In this document: piece by piece, positions 22,758-34,802 of the stretch | Position numbering within the stretch: position 1 is the first letter of the stretch | Layout: the number at the start of each line of letters is the position of its first letter | Source of the DNA: Ryuthela nishihirai | Lineage: Eukaryota > Arthropoda > Arachnida > Araneae > Heptathelidae | NCBI GenBank assembly: GCA_038380435.1 | Contig: JAWZYU010000007.1 | Coordinates: forward strand, 85,760,334 to 85,824,333 | Direction of reading: 5' to 3' | DNA: 64,000 nucleotides | Translations under genes and position numbers: made by a program | Notes under the pieces: model-generated | What the model saw: the letters and a program-made list of their open reading frames with translations, nothing else | What the model was told of the DNA's origin: nothing | Databases searched by the model: none

Positions 22758-23740
22758 CTAATTCTGCCTCCTCTGCTCCTTTTTTCCTAAAAGAGTAGTG
22801 TTACTGTCGAAAAAGGTCTGTTGAAAATGATCCCATTCTTCCTCAACTTCAGTAGTAAGCATACCATGACTGTCATAATGACTAAGTAACCTATCATGGT
22901 AAGCTTTGGCTATAACTGGGTCTTTCTCAGCTTTAGTATTAAAAGTAAATTTTTTAACCCTAGCAAAACACTTTTTAAGTTTAAGTTGCAAGACACTTTT
23001 AACAAGGTAATAGTCAGATCCAATTTCAGCTCCTCTATATGCCCTGGTATTCCTAACAGAACTAGCCCATTTGCTCTTAATTAATATATAATCAATCATA
23101 TTCTTATGCAGCCCATCAGGTGAAACCCATGTGTACTTATGTATGTCGCGGTGTTTGTAATATGTGTTAGTTATTCTGAATTCATTGAGTTTACTTACCT
23201 GTAGGAGACGTTGCCCATTGCCATTGCAGCTACCAATACCAAAAGGGCCTATCACCCCTCCCCAAAGTCAATACCAACTTTGGCATTGAAGTCACCAAGA
23301 ACAAGGGTATCTTCTTTCTTGGCAGAATTCAAAATATTCTGAAGTTGTCCGTAAAACCTATCCTTCTCATCCTCATCGGCATCCTCAGTGGGGGCATAAC
23401 AGCAGATAATATTCAAGTCTTTAACGCTTGTCTGAAATTTTGCTGTAAGAAACCTTTCATTAATGCACTCATATCCTAGAAGAGCATCACTAGCGTGTCT
23501 TCTGAGAAGCAGACCCACGCCTTGGTGATGCTTATTGTGGTCCCTCCCTGAAAAAAAGAAATTTAAGATTTTTTTTATGAATCTGACCTTTATCTGTCCA
23601 TCCGGTTTCTTGCAAGCCGAGAATATCTAAATTATAATGGTGGAATTCTTGTGTGAGGACATCAAGAGAAAAAGCTCTGTGCAAATCCTCACATTCCAAC
23701 TACCTATGGAGGGAAAATGGTTAGTGGGATGTTTAAAGAA
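22758..23740 (-). pseudogene. LINE endonuclease domain (AP-endonuclease type), broken
   Basis: Reading from 23740 downward: GSWNVR (strand 1 of the nuclease), a stretch with LGLQETGW-like remains, VGLLLRR, then CCYAPTEDADEDEKD and the catalytic-type GDFNA near 23290. After a frameshift at about 23250 come HKYTWVSPDG, IDYILI and GSDYYLV. In active relatives the last motif is SDHYLV; here the catalytic His is Tyr. The domain nicks target DNA for target-primed reverse transcription. It resembles the nuclease known from the RTE-derived CFDP2 protein. Frameshifts and the His loss indicate inactivity. Confidence 0.75.
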
Positions 23741-24386
23741 ACTATGTTTATTGAGAGAGGGAATGGCGACAATATCAAACAGCCCCCTATACACAGATAT
23801 GGGGCAAAGACCCATTCCCCCACCACTGAAGGCTGAAGCCATCTACACTGGAAGACTTCCTCCAATGTAGAATTTGACGATGCCAAAAGAAGCAAAGAGT
23901 TCAGGTGCCTGCGATGACCTCTGCTCAGGATTATCCACCAGCTGATAAACATATCCTGTGAATCTATTTACTTGGGGCTGTCAACCCACAAACAAACAGA
24001 AAACACAGTGGAAGATTTTCCCTCCACAGAAGCCCACCAGTGCAGCAAAATCAGGATCCATAATCAAGCTCAGAGCCATAATTCCATTCAGGTTGGTATA
24101 TATGGTCAGCACGAGGACCCTGTATGGTTGACCACTCCTCAACAGTGTAGAAAAAAAAAGAACAGTAGCCATAGATGTCTAGATCAGTAGGCCACACTAA
24201 TCTGGCAGCCCTCCGCTTCCGTTCACTTCCACAAGAGAGTATCTCTTCTGAAAGGTACTAACGGTCTGCACCACGAGAAGGCGGGGTCGGACATTAGGTG
24301 CTAGGCCTGGCCGGTTCTATGCATCATGATAGGGGATTGTTGCATAGCTCTTCTTCCAGTGACTACCTAGCTACCATTTACAGACC

Positions 24387-24600
24387 AGAGAAAGAAAACT
24401 AAAATCAAATTTTTTATATTTTTTCTCGGATTTTAACAAGAGAAAGAAAACCAAAATTAAAATTTTTATACTTTTTCCCGGATTTTAACAAGAGAAACAA
24501 AGACGCATAGCAAATTTTTATCCTTTCACCCGGATTTGAATGAAAATAAAGAACACCTTGAAAAATTTTTTAGCTTTCTTACGACTTTAAACAAAAGCAT
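24387..24600. repeat. Minisatellite, right part, beyond the LINE
   Basis: Continuation of the array seen at 20280-20497, with AGAGAAAGAAAACTAAAATC followed by a T-run and GGATTTTAACAAG. It decays over about four units. Confidence 0.8.
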
Positions 24601-25865
24601 GGCTACTGTCAGTCTACTCAAAAAGGAATCTATGCAAAGACTACATAAAAAGTAAATATTGGTATTAATCTTATGATTGACGTTTCTATAAGTCTGATAA
24701 TTTGGGCAAACCTAAAAAAAACCCTCCATGCAACTGAAAACTTTTCCCTCCATTACACTGCTAGGTTTTAGTCCAGATCATTTTCCTGTAAATAAGTAAA
24801 GGTTAAATAAATATTGAACCAGTGAAGCAGAAAAATATAAAAACAACGAATCAGAGCGTAGACTGTATCAGTTTCGCAACAGATGCAACTTCACAAAACT
24901 TCCCAAGTCTTCTTGCAACAATATTTTGATAGAAACCGGGTACTCTAGAGCCGCAACACAGGCCGAAGCTTATTGATACAAAGCAAACGAAAGCCCTGAG
25001 GTCATCCGTGCCTTTACACTCAACGATTGACCACCCTTGGCGACTGTAAAAGTGCACCGATGAGAGGTAAAACTGCCAGACTTCACCAGAATCCCCCTCC
25101 AGCTGATTATAAACGACTTCTATTAATAGATGATGCAGCGAGTCAAACCACCAAGCGAAAGTGAAGAAAAATTCTCTGGCGAGTGTTTATTTTGCAGAGC
25201 CGTGACGTCACCTATGGGGCAACCCATGACGCCATACAAGCGGTAGTTGCTACTGCTGACTCTACCGCTCCCCCCTACCTAATTACACGTGACACGAATA
25301 CAGAAAGGCGGGAAAACAGGGGAATTGCGCCAATTTGTCAAATGAGTGACATTTCGCTAAGGGTCACTGAAGGGCAAGAACTGGTCCAGGTGACGAGGTT
25401 GCGAAGAGGAATGGAACCTCATGATGGAAATCGACTATTAATCTTTGGGATAGAGGCATGACATAGAGGCTGTAGTTAACTGTCCTCTCACTAGAAAATG
25501 GTGACATCTAGTTTTTTTTCATGAAAGTTTTTTTTATCTCTTAATTAACTTCTATTTTAACTCTGCTTTCTTTTGAACAGTTTCCAAAATCAGGTTTCTT
25601 AAATCTTCAAAAATGAAGTCACCTTCCAATGCTAATCCTTGAACATAATTGTCCATCAGATACGATCCGTATTGTGATGCTTTTGCTAATGACATCGCAA
25701 TCTCTCACATTTGTGGTTGAGTGTCGTGAGAACAGAACAATTAGCAATTTACTGCATTTCTCCTCCCTAATATTTTATGATCAGAGTAAGTAGTAACTGA
25801 ATCCAGGAAGGAATGATCTTCTGTGTATTGTAAGAAGTTGTTGTTGCTTGACTTTTGAAAGGCTC
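24601..25865. other. Intergenic sequence with an unassigned open stretch
   Basis: 25183-25461 on the plus strand is open for 92 codons with near-normal composition (LITRDTNTERRENRG, TEGQELVQVTRLRRG). No family was recognised and no splice sites are convincing, so it is not called. A possible family A tail relic (GTGCACCGATGAGAGGTAAA) is at 25050. Confidence 0.35.
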
Positions 25866-26112
25866 TTTTTTTATGCGCAATGAGGTAAATGACAGGTCAC
25901 AAGGATCCGGAGGGCTCAGAGAAGGTTGGGAAAAGGGATTTACTGAACAGCTTTTAGGAAAGAGATGGATGATTCACGTCAAGGCCATCCAGCATGTTCT
26001 TTAATGTGCATACGATATTGTACCTCTACCCACGGTGCAAAGACTTTACATCTCATCCAACGGACGGCTACATTTGCAAGCATAACGGTGTCCACTTTCT
26101 CACGTAGGACAG
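25866..26112 (-). mobile_element. Family A SINE, diverged
   Basis: ACAGGTCACAAGGATCCGGA, GGCTCAGAGAAGGTTGGG and TCAAGGCCATCCAGCATG identify the body. It fades before the tRNA head. Confidence 0.8.
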
Positions 26113-26293
26113 AACGAGAATTAATAGAGAAAATTCCAAACCCTGCAAAGGTGGAATTCAATCTTTAGACTGCATTTTATAGACCTAACAAACTATCGAC
26201 TGATCCTTCCCCTCCCCCTTGTAAGAAGGAGGGCATAAGAATAGGTGTTTGGATCAAATGTCCTCTATCTTTGAAATACTATTTTAACAAAAG

Positions 26294-26573
26294 CAGGTCC
26301 GGATCTAGAAATAAATAAAGAGGGGAGTGAGCAGTGATCCGAGTGAAAGGGAGACAAAATAAAGCCGGAATGAACCTAAACGCTGTTTCTCTATAAACCT
26401 TTTCCTTTCGTTTTAGTAGTATTTAACAAGTTTCTTGAAAAATTCTAGTACTACACGTATATATAAATTCAATATTACTTTCGCCTCCATTCTGATTACT
26501 AACATTCTCAAGAGGGAGGGGCATACTGCCTTTTCCCCTCTCTTCCCTCTAAGTCCAGCCCTGAATAAGAGAA
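26294..26573. mobile_element. Short hAT-like MITE
   Basis: Left end CAGGTCCGGATCTAG and right end CTAAGTCCAGCCCTG, approximately inverted. The flanking 8-mers AACAAAAG and AATAAGAG match at six of eight positions, fitting a hAT target duplication. About 280 bp and non-coding. A related end (GATCCGGCCCTG) is at 48459-48470 and another (CAGGGCCGGAACTT) at 34803. Confidence 0.5.
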
Positions 26574-26699
26574 AAGCAAATTGCTTACTTTTGTATTGGA
26601 TTTGGATAGCGATATCCAAGGAGGGAAAACTCACCGAAAGGATCACTCGAAATAGCTACAGCGGTTGTCAAAAATATTGAAATAGTTCTCTCAAAAATT

Positions 26700-28020
26700 T
26701 TTTGGGTCGACGCCTTATTATTGCCCAGTATTTATTCGAATGTATACTTATTATTCCCCATACCCTGAATTTTCCAGCATTCACATGACATTATTCCCTT
26801 GAGTTTTCCATTATCACATGAGCACCATTCCCAGGTATTATTGTGACCTTAATACCCTTAGTTTTCAGTTATTACATGACTTCCATCCCCTGATTTTCCA
26901 GTATTAATGTGACCTTAAACCCTTGAGTTTTCCAGTATTAATGACCTCCATCCCCTGATTTTTCCAATATTAATGTGACCCTAATTCCCCAAGTTTTCCA
27001 GCATCTGCACTTTGCGTGAACCTTCTCTTGAGTTTTTTTACTAGAGACGATCTCCCTTCCCTTGATTTTCCAGCACTAAAATGGATCTAATCTCTTGAGT
27101 TTACCATATCACATGACCGCCATTTTCTGATTTCCTTGTATAATGTAAGACTATTCCCCTGAATATTCCATATCACACAGCTGTCATCATCTGTTCTTTC
27201 GGTGTTAATATGACCGGAAATTTCCGTGAATTTTCCAGTATTACATTAACTCTATCCTCGGAGTTTTTCAATTTCACACAACCTCCAGTCTTTGAGATTT
27301 CCACTGCCGGGTTAACATAATGGCCAATCCGGCCATGAAAAAAAATTTAAGCACTTCGTTCCAAAATATTGATATTTTTACAGTCAATATATTAATTTTT
27401 AGGTCCAAATTTTTAAATGTTTCCCTCCTTAAACCTGTGGCTCTTCTTGAGGGTTTCAGTTTTAACGAGGGAAACATTTAAAATTTTGAGAAATATTCTA
27501 ATTAAAGGGAGAAAAAATGTAGATAAGCCTAGCTTCGAAACATCTGCAACGCTTTATAATTTAAATAATATTTTTAAACCATGTAAAAATATTCACTTGG
27601 TTTTTATAATTCTTGAGAGAAATTTCAGATGTAATTTTTCAAAAATTCAAAATAAATAATAAGAAGAAAAATATTACATTTAGTAAATCTCTGAAAACGT
27701 TTTCTCCCTCTCGTAAAAATTAATTTTTATTTCTTTTTATTATTCTTGCGGATAATACTAATGCACCAAATTTGTCCCTGTCTATTAAGTAACATGACAC
27801 TGATCGAGAGGGTTAATTTTTATATTTAGCCGAGGTCCAAAAAATTCTTAATCCTGACCTAGAGATCTTAGATATTTACCACCTCTGTCCCCAGAATTTT
27901 TCAGTATCGTGCTATCGCCATCTCATGCGATTTCGAAAGTAAATGCGACTACATCCCCTGACCTTTCAATTTCTGAGTATCAATCTCAAAATTGTAATCT
28001 AAATCCCCAACCTCAATGTA
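26700..28020. repeat. Degenerate minisatellite, interrupted
   Basis: Units of about 33 bases: CCCTGATTTTCCAGTATTAATGTGACC and variants, clear from 26700 to 27300 and again from 27860 to 28020. The interval 27316-27812 is unrelated AT-rich insert with a hairpin. Confidence 0.7.
27407..27487. repeat. 21-bp inverted repeat
   Basis: Arms AAATTTTTAAATGTTTCCCTC (27407-27427) and near-complementary GAGGGAAACATTTAAAATTTT (27467-27487), loop 39. It lies in an insert between TTAA sites at 27312 and 27813 that interrupts the 26.7-28.0 kb minisatellite, so a degraded TTAA-type element is possible. Confidence 0.7.
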
Positions 28021-28224
28021 AGCTCACCATTTTCATTGCAGCTGAGTAGATATATCTGCCATATTTTAAACTATTTATATAATGCCTTAGCAATGGATAT
28101 GAGTTCAGCGTAAAAGATTATACTATTGCCTATTAGTGCAGTTAAACTTAAGACAATCGTTATAAAAATATATCGCATATTAACGAAAGTTTTGGGCCTC
28201 TCGGATTATTCTGCTAGTCCATTT

Positions 28225-28375
28225 ACCATCTGACGACAGTCTTTCCAAGACTATCGGTATTTCCTTTCTGACCAAATGCCAGTGGAAACAAATCTCAACG
28301 CTCTTCAGATGGTACTCGAACCTGGGAACTACTGATTACGAGACTGTCGCGCTACCGACTGAGCCACCTACTCCA
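28225..28375 (-). mobile_element. Family A SINE, 5' half with tRNA head
   Basis: ATCTGACGACAGTCTTTCC to the head with ACTCGAACCTGGGAACTAC and GCGCTACCGACTGAGCCA. Confidence 0.8.
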
Positions 28376-28689
28376 AAGAGCGCTGTGAATAGTTCTAGTA
28401 CTTTCCAATTTCAAGCTGTCCAAGAATTTAGGGGAGATTTTACTGTATCCTAAGCACACACACACCCAACCACTTGAATGCGCGCCTGTTTTGTGCAGTC
28501 AAAAGATTTTATCTCATCAAAGATATTATACATTTTAATACCAGTAATAGAATAGTTTTCAGGATGCTCCATGAACATAATTAATTAATGCAAAGTGAAA
28601 TTTGAAAGACAGCAAAGCTTTACGTGGAAAGGGATGACCCACTTCTAAAACAGTACATGTCAGAAATCCAAATATTCGATTTCCGCAGC

Positions 28690-28932
28690 CAGTTGGGTTG
28701 TTCTACCCTTCTACCCCTGAAGAGCAATTTTGTGTGCACAAAGGGCAAGTCACAAGGACCATAAACGCTCTGTGTGAAAAGAAGGTAACGAGGGAAAAAG
28801 ATGTTCCATCTGACAAGGGAAAAAGAAGGTGTTCCATCTGAAAGGCTTCCATCTGACAGATGGAAGCCTTCCCGTCGACGCCTTCTATCGCATTCTTTAA
28901 CGTGAGTAGGGCAGGACTGTCATGACCATGTA
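28690..28932 (-). mobile_element. Family A SINE, 3' half with a snapback insertion
   Basis: AGTTGGGTTGTTCTACC, CAAGTCACAAGGACC and TTCTTTAACGTGAGTAGGGC identify it. Where other copies read GGGAGACAGATGG, this one has three GTTCCATCTGA-like copies and a perfect 14-bp palindrome (28842-28855 with 28857-28870). Confidence 0.75.
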
Positions 28933-30122
28933 CCTATAGAATAGACAAATTATTCGTGTATAACGTTTTGAATAATCATTAATTTAATCTTAGTCTAAAA
29001 TCATTAAAATAAATCTTATTTATATTTGCGAAAACAGTTCTTGAGAAATTAATAAATTTTAACAATTACCAACAGTTTTGATAGAATTAAAATTGTGGAC
29101 GATCTTACTTAATGTTTTTCCAATTTATTTTAAAAAATTAGGTGTCCAAGTGAATATATATATTTAATTGCTAGCCAACTTACGTCAACCATATTCAACA
29201 GAAAAGTACTATGAATCATAAGATGTTTACGATTGAAATTATTTTAAGGATTAGATAAAAAAATATATAATATTTGTTTATTCTAAGTCTCTGATCGAAA
29301 ACCAAAGTTATACGTAGAACCACGCAATTTCTAGGTGACAAAAATATATTTTCATTTTCGAGTATTCAAAAACCTTTCAGATCTTCGCTACGAGGAGCCA
29401 AGTCGTCTGTTAGCAACTATATTTGCTTACTAGAGAAGCGTTCACGTTGCGACAACCTCTCCACGCTTTCACGCAAAGCGGCAGTTATGAATGACTCGTA
29501 CTCATCTAAAATTCCTCGGTCCACAATGCATCACTGTCAAGCAGCTATCCAAGAAGCCCCGTGGCTCCACCTATACGACGTGATTGAACTTGCGATAAGA
29601 AATAATGACTTCTTGATTATCTCCATACAAACATCGCAGTTTGCACACTGGCTACAGCATTTGCTTCATCATTGCCATTTTAACGAATCTGCTGCGATGT
29701 CTGTCTCAGATTAAATTATTCACTTTGAAACGCTGCTACTTTCTAATAATATATTTTTCTCTGTAGCAGTTTTGTAGCTGCAAAACAAGCGTGACGCGTG
29801 GAGTGTGACGAAACCACGAAATGTACAAAATATTATATAAGCACAGAAGATTGGTTGTTAATGAGAATGCTTCTTTCAAGCGATTTAAATAAGGAGGTAG
29901 AAATGATCAAACGGGTTAGGATTTTACGATGAAAAATCATAATTTCATCTTTCTCATTGATAGTGCTAATGAAACAGATCGAAGATTAAGTGCTAGAAAG
30001 ACTACGAGGCCAGGTTTTCGTAACAGTAAAATTTTTTTTGATTTCTGCGAGTTTAGAAAGATCGAGACAGATTGGCATGGGAGTTTGCAAGGGTGGGGGG
30101 CAGTGGATTCATTTGCTCCTCC
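28933..30122. other. AT-rich intergenic sequence
   Basis: A 75-codon open frame at 29487-29714 lacks protein resemblance. Nothing else is supported. Confidence 0.45.
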
Positions 30123-30158
30123 CCTGGAAATGTGATAATTTATTATCACATTTCCAGG
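30123..30158. repeat. Perfect 16-bp hairpin
   Basis: Arms CCTGGAAATGTGATAA (30123-30138) and its exact complement (30143-30158) with the loop TTTA. No promoter or gene is recognisable nearby. Confidence 0.88.
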
Positions 30159-30418
30159 ATATCTGTGATCGATCTTAATATCATTTATTAAGATATGTTT
30201 TAGTGTTGATAAATTATTACTGTTTTTTTTTCCTTTTGTAACCAATACTGCTAATAAAAATTCACTACTTCTGATTAAATGCATTCTAAGAAGTCATGCC
30301 ATTATCAAAAAAAAAACAATGGCGTACTGTGAAAGATTTTTGCGCCCTCCAGAGAAATTTCTCCCGACGCCACTGCAGGTAAGGAATAGAATCTCGTTTT
30401 GAAGCTAATATACATATA

Positions 30419-31746
30419 CAGGGGCGTAGCGAAGAACTATGTTTTGGGGGGAGGGAGAAATGGAAAATTTTCCAACTCGATAGTCAAATTTTTGCCAACT
30501 GAAAAAATAATGTCTCTGTCAGGTTCGTACCTAAATTTTCGTTCTCTGTGTGTGTGGGGGAGGAGGCAATTTTCACAACTCTCCTGCATTTTGGCCATGT
30601 AACTACCTCTTTTGCCAACTATCCATAATTTCACAGAATTAATACCAATATTTTCATTTAGCCTGAATTTTTAGCAAGTCAATGCGAATTCTCCTACTTC
30701 ACTTTGATTTGGCCAATTGTCCTTAATTTCACAAAAGCAATCCCAATCTTTACATCTTTCCTAAATTTGACAAGTTACATCAAAATTTTCAAACTACCCA
30801 AGAATTGGCCAAGTTGTCTCGATTTGAACAACTCTCATTAATTTCACAAAACTAATCCCAATTTTCGCAACTCGTCTGTATTTTACCAAGTGTATTCGAT
30901 TTTTGGCAACTCCCCAAGATTTTGCCAACGCTGCTTAATTTCATAAAACCAATCCCAATTTTCAAAACTCAGCTGTACTTTACCAAGTGGTTTCCAGTTT
31001 TGCCAACTTTCCTAGATTTTGCCAAGTTGCCTCGATTTTACTACCTCTCCTTAATTTCGCAAAACAATCCCAATTTTTCACATCTCGCCCATATTTTACC
31101 AAGTAAATTCGAATTTTTCCAACTGTCCTAGATTTGTCAAGTTACCTCGATTTTGCCAACTCGACACAATTTTACAGAAAAAAATCCCAATTTTGACATC
31201 TCACCTGTTTTTTGCAAAGTCACTCTGAATTTTGTCAACTCCCCAAGATTTGCCAACTCTCCTAGATTTTGCGAAGTTGCCTCGATTTTGCCAACATGCC
31301 ATAATTTTAGAGAAAAAATATTCCAATATTTACATCTCACCTGAATTTTGCCAACTCTCCACGAATTTCCCACGTCACTCCGAATTTTGTCAAATTCCCA
31401 CGATTTTGCCAAGTCACTCCGAATTTTGCCAACTCCCCAAGACTTTGCCAAGTCACTCCGAATTTTGCCAACTGACCCCAGATTTTGCCAAGTTTCGACA
31501 ATTTTGCCAACTCGCCATAATTTTACAGAAAAAAAATACCTAATTTTTACATCTCACCTGATTTTTGCAAAGTCACTCAGAATTTTGCCAACTCTCCTAG
31601 ATTTTGCCAACTCGCCATAATTTTGCAGAAAAAAAGATTACAAAATTTTCACAATTTACCTAGATTTTATGAAGTCACTTCGAATTTTGCCAACTCCGAG
31701 TTACTTTGGGGGGAGCCTTACCCATCCCCCCATAGCTACGCCCCTG
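30419..31746. mobile_element. hAT-like non-autonomous element filled with minisatellite
   Basis: Terminal inverted repeat of 12 bp, CAGGGGCGTAGC, at both ends; with the flanks the match extends to 20 bp (TACATATACAGGGGCGTAGC and its complement). Inside each end lies a G- or C-rich stretch (TTTTGGGGGGAGGG; CCCATCCCCCCATAG). CAGGGGCG termini are typical of hAT MITEs. The flanking 8-mers (TACATATA, TATATGTA) are near-palindromic, so the target duplication is ambiguous. About 1 kb of the interior is a degenerate tandem array. No transposase. Confidence 0.75.
30620..31700. repeat. Degenerate minisatellite inside the hAT-like element
   Basis: Repeats of about 20 and 39 bases composed of ATTTTGCCAACTC, CAAGTCACTCCGAATTTTGC, TCGATTTTGCCAAC and ATAATTTTACAGAAA. 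It is ordered in higher-order blocks that are best preserved from 31200 to 31620. Apparent reading frames on both strands are artefacts of the repeat. Confidence 0.85.
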
Positions 31747-31762
31747 TATATGTACAGGGCTA

Positions 31763-32995
31763 TTGCTTTTGCTATCATTCTCGAATTGTTTGTCTGTTTG
31801 TCAAAACAATTGTTTCACCAAACCTTCCAAACCTGTTGACCGATCTTAACGAGTTAACAAAAAAGATAACTTATGACAAATGCGATGTCATAGGCTATGA
31901 AAAAATCCCCCCATACTTTCTCACTCTTTCTCTAATAAACAGGAATTACGTAAAAGATTATTCCACTTTATCTTCTGAGTGCGAAGGGCATCTTCACGAC
32001 TTATATGACACACAAAAGCGCTAGTGGTGACGTGGGGAATGTCATCGGTTGAGATTCTCAAACTGTGGGATCGCCAACAACTTGGAAGGGGTCTCAAAGT
32101 TCCAATAGCTTTATATTTGTTAGATTTTTTTTTTTTGAAAATACATAGGTCCCATATTGTATGGAAGACGCAAAGGGTCTCATAATTTTATCTATGAATC
32201 TAGAAGGCTGCATAAATTCATTGCAGTTCTAGGAGGTTGCAGTATTAACAAGTTTAAGAACTGCTATCCGACTCTATAAAACATTCATCCTCATGCATTC
32301 TTCCCCATAGAAAAAGAGGAAAAGGATAAACGGTTATCCTACTATATATTCCGAATGCAAGAGTCGAAAGAAAACGGAAAATATATCAAATGAAAGTTTA
32401 TGACGTGGGGAGCGTCATAGAATAATTCATGTTACGTCCCCCCCCCCTCCCCAATTCTTCCTTCCATCCAAAAAGGGGGAGCAAAGGTTCACGGGGGTCA
32501 ATGACAGCGAAAATATATCCCTATTAGTATATCTTTTAACGTCATGGGCTACCGAAATTATTCCCCTTCTTTCTACCCCCCCCCCCAAAAGAATGAAGGA
32601 AATTTAATGAGTCATATGCGAAATGAAAGCTCATGATGTGCAGAGTAACTTATGAAATATAAAAATTTTCTGCTTCCAAGCATAAAAAAAAGAAAAAAAG
32701 AAAAAAAAAGAAAGGGAAAAGATACATATTATTAATTTTAAAGTTATCTAAGAAGCTATCCTAAAAATTTAAATATATAGTAAATTAAGCAAATTTTAAA
32801 AATATTTATCTTCTTCAATGTTGCCTAAAAGGTACAAAATAAGAGTAAAATTTGACTATGATGAAATCAATTACTGAATTCAAATTCACTTGAAAGGAAG
32901 AAAAGGCGACAAAACTAATATACATACACCTATCTTTCCGTTGCTTTTCGCTATTATTCTCGAACTGTTTGTCAAAATAATTGTTTCATCAAGGC
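31763..32995. repeat. Region with direct repeats and a recurrent ATGAAAG...ATGACGTG motif
   Basis: A ~50-base block (TATTGCTTTTGCTAT, ATTCTCGAA, TGTTTGTC, AATTGTTTCA) occurs at 31763-31819 and 32941-32990. Between them the motif AAATGAAAGYTYATGAYGTG recurs (32388, 32617) beside C-runs. A related inverted copy is at 3690-3715. Probably a repeated element of unknown class. Confidence 0.45.
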
Positions 32996-34167
32996 AGCAT
33001 TGAAGAAAATAACCAATTACTTCCCGATTACTTTGAGAATATTTTCTCGATTTCCTATCTAGATAATCATCTCGATCTCATTCCGAATTCCCATTAAGGA
33101 TCTCGAAATTCGGATACGCGCTTAAAACAAATTGCCTTAAATCCAAGCATACTAATGTACTAATTAAGATTGAAATCATGCTTCGGTATTTATTTAAGAG
33201 ACTAATGAAAAGGCTGAAAAGAGAACTTCGTTAAATAAAATTGAACACTTAAGTTAATCTCAAGTTTCACATATAGATATGGTATAGTTTGCCCAATTCC
33301 GCTTTGCAATATATCCGTAAAGAAAAAATATAGAAAAGCGGTTGAAGAGCGATAGCCATCTTTGTTGTTGGCCTAAAATGCAGGCTTCAGTTAGATGTGG
33401 AACAGCACACAACGTGCTTTGCAGCTAAGACACTCTTTTAACCACCAGTTCTAAAGGTCAACCGCGTGTTGTACTATGACATCCGTGAGCTTCAACCTCA
33501 ATGAGCACTGTTATCACAAACCGTGATATCCTCTAGATAAAGCTACTAAGATAACTTATTATATTTAGGTTCTGAGGTTTTTCTTGGTAAAAACATGTTT
33601 TTCCGAAAAACAAAAGGCAAAACTATAATTTCTTTTCTGTAAATAATCTGATATGGAGCTTCTATATTCCCTGTTAGCATATATTTTGGAATCGTTTCAG
33701 ATAAAGGGGTAGGGTGGATTTTTTTTTTTTTTCTGTATATTTTTTCCCCTTGGTAAAAGGTTATGTGTTTTGACGCTTCGTTCAGAAGAGAAAGCGTTAA
33801 TAACGAAGAGGACGGAAATTGTATGTCGACTAAGTCGCCATCTGTGAATTTCAACCTTACTGATCACAAAAAGGTGTCCTCAAGACTTTGGAAAAGAGGG
33901 GCAGCAAAATACAAGAAAAAAAACGATTTTGCTGTAAAGCGAGGACACAAAAGTACGACTGACTTGGATTTCGTAATTTATATTTTTATTGAATCATATA
34001 TATTTATAATTATTCTTTCAAATTTCGAAAGGAGCAAATGCCGTTAGAAATACCATCAGTCGTCTTTTCCCCAGGGATGCCAATAACCACTGAGTACTCT
34101 GCTCAGATGTAAGTTGGAGATGTGAGTCAACATTTAGGTAAACCAAAACCGGTAGATCTTTTAATCT
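32996..34167. other. AT-rich intergenic sequence, nothing recognised
   Basis: No supported feature. Confidence 0.5.
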
Positions 34168-34480
34168 CGTGGTTGGGTTAGGTTGTTTAACCTCTGAGTG
34201 GCACTTTTTTGCACATGATGTGCTAAATGGCCAGGTCAAAAGGACTCCGAAGGCTAAGAGAAGGTTGAGGGAGGGAACCCATTGGAACAACTGTTGGGAG
34301 ACAGATGGTAACCTCCTGTCAAGTTCATCCAGAGTGCACAGGGTATGGCTTAACATGCACTTTAACGTGCACAGGGTATGCTCTCCCGCACACAGGGCTA
34401 CGGTTTAACGTCCCATCAGACGGACGGAGACCTATCCAAGCCCATCGGTGTCCCCTACTGACCGTGGACAGGGCGAAGAC
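34168..34480 (-). mobile_element. Family A SINE, lacking the tRNA head
   Basis: Tail and body in reverse, with a local duplication of the GTGCACAGGGTATGGCT segment near 34335-34385. Flanks share ATCTCG (34162, 34481), a weak target duplication. Confidence 0.85.
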
Positions 34481-34802
34481 ATCTCGAAAAATGTGATCCC
34501 ACAGATAAAAATTTTATTCAGTCTGTGGGAATAGGGTCCCACAAAACATGTTCAAAATTTACGATTGTGTCAGAGCTCAGGGAAAAGGTGCTCAATGTCT
34601 GCTTTAAATATTAAACGAATATTGCTGCTGTAAAACAATATCTGAATGAAGAAGATACTGAGCAGTGGTGGTCCACCTTTTCCCTCTGATATACTGCTTT
34701 TCCAGGAAAAAGTATACTAAGTTACTTCTTCAACGGAACGATATATCATGACACAGCACCAAATCGATTAACACACCTTCTGACAACCTTACTTGCAAAC
34801 AG

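Larger units (their letters stand above)
20498..24386 (-). mobile_element. RTE-like non-LTR retrotransposon (LINE), degenerate
   Basis: Minus-strand LINE with an AP-endonuclease-like region, a reverse transcriptase with FKKGD, FVDFKKAFD, SGVRQG and YADD blocks, and a C-terminal region with the RWFGHV and RxRMRWVDNVKQDF motifs common in RTE-type elements. It ends in a simple repeat tail, GATGATCATGATGAT, as RTE elements often do. A 5' leader without coding potential runs to about 24386. The element lies inside a ~56-bp minisatellite that resumes on each side, and it carries a family A SINE at 22120-22443. Several frameshifts make it a dead copy. The RTE assignment is from motif style; Jockey or CR1 would be alternatives. 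Confidence 0.85.

Noticed and set aside
24851..25461. Possible exons in a less AT-rich stretch
   Set aside because: Open frames are short, lack family resemblance and have no convincing splice signals.
27316..27812. piggyBac-type MITE between TTAA sites
   Set aside because: Only the right end (GAGAGGGTTAA) resembles a terminus; the left end is not its inverse.
31137..31620. 100-residue open frames rich in Phe and Leu
   Set aside because: Produced by the ATTTTGCCAACTC minisatellite on both strands.
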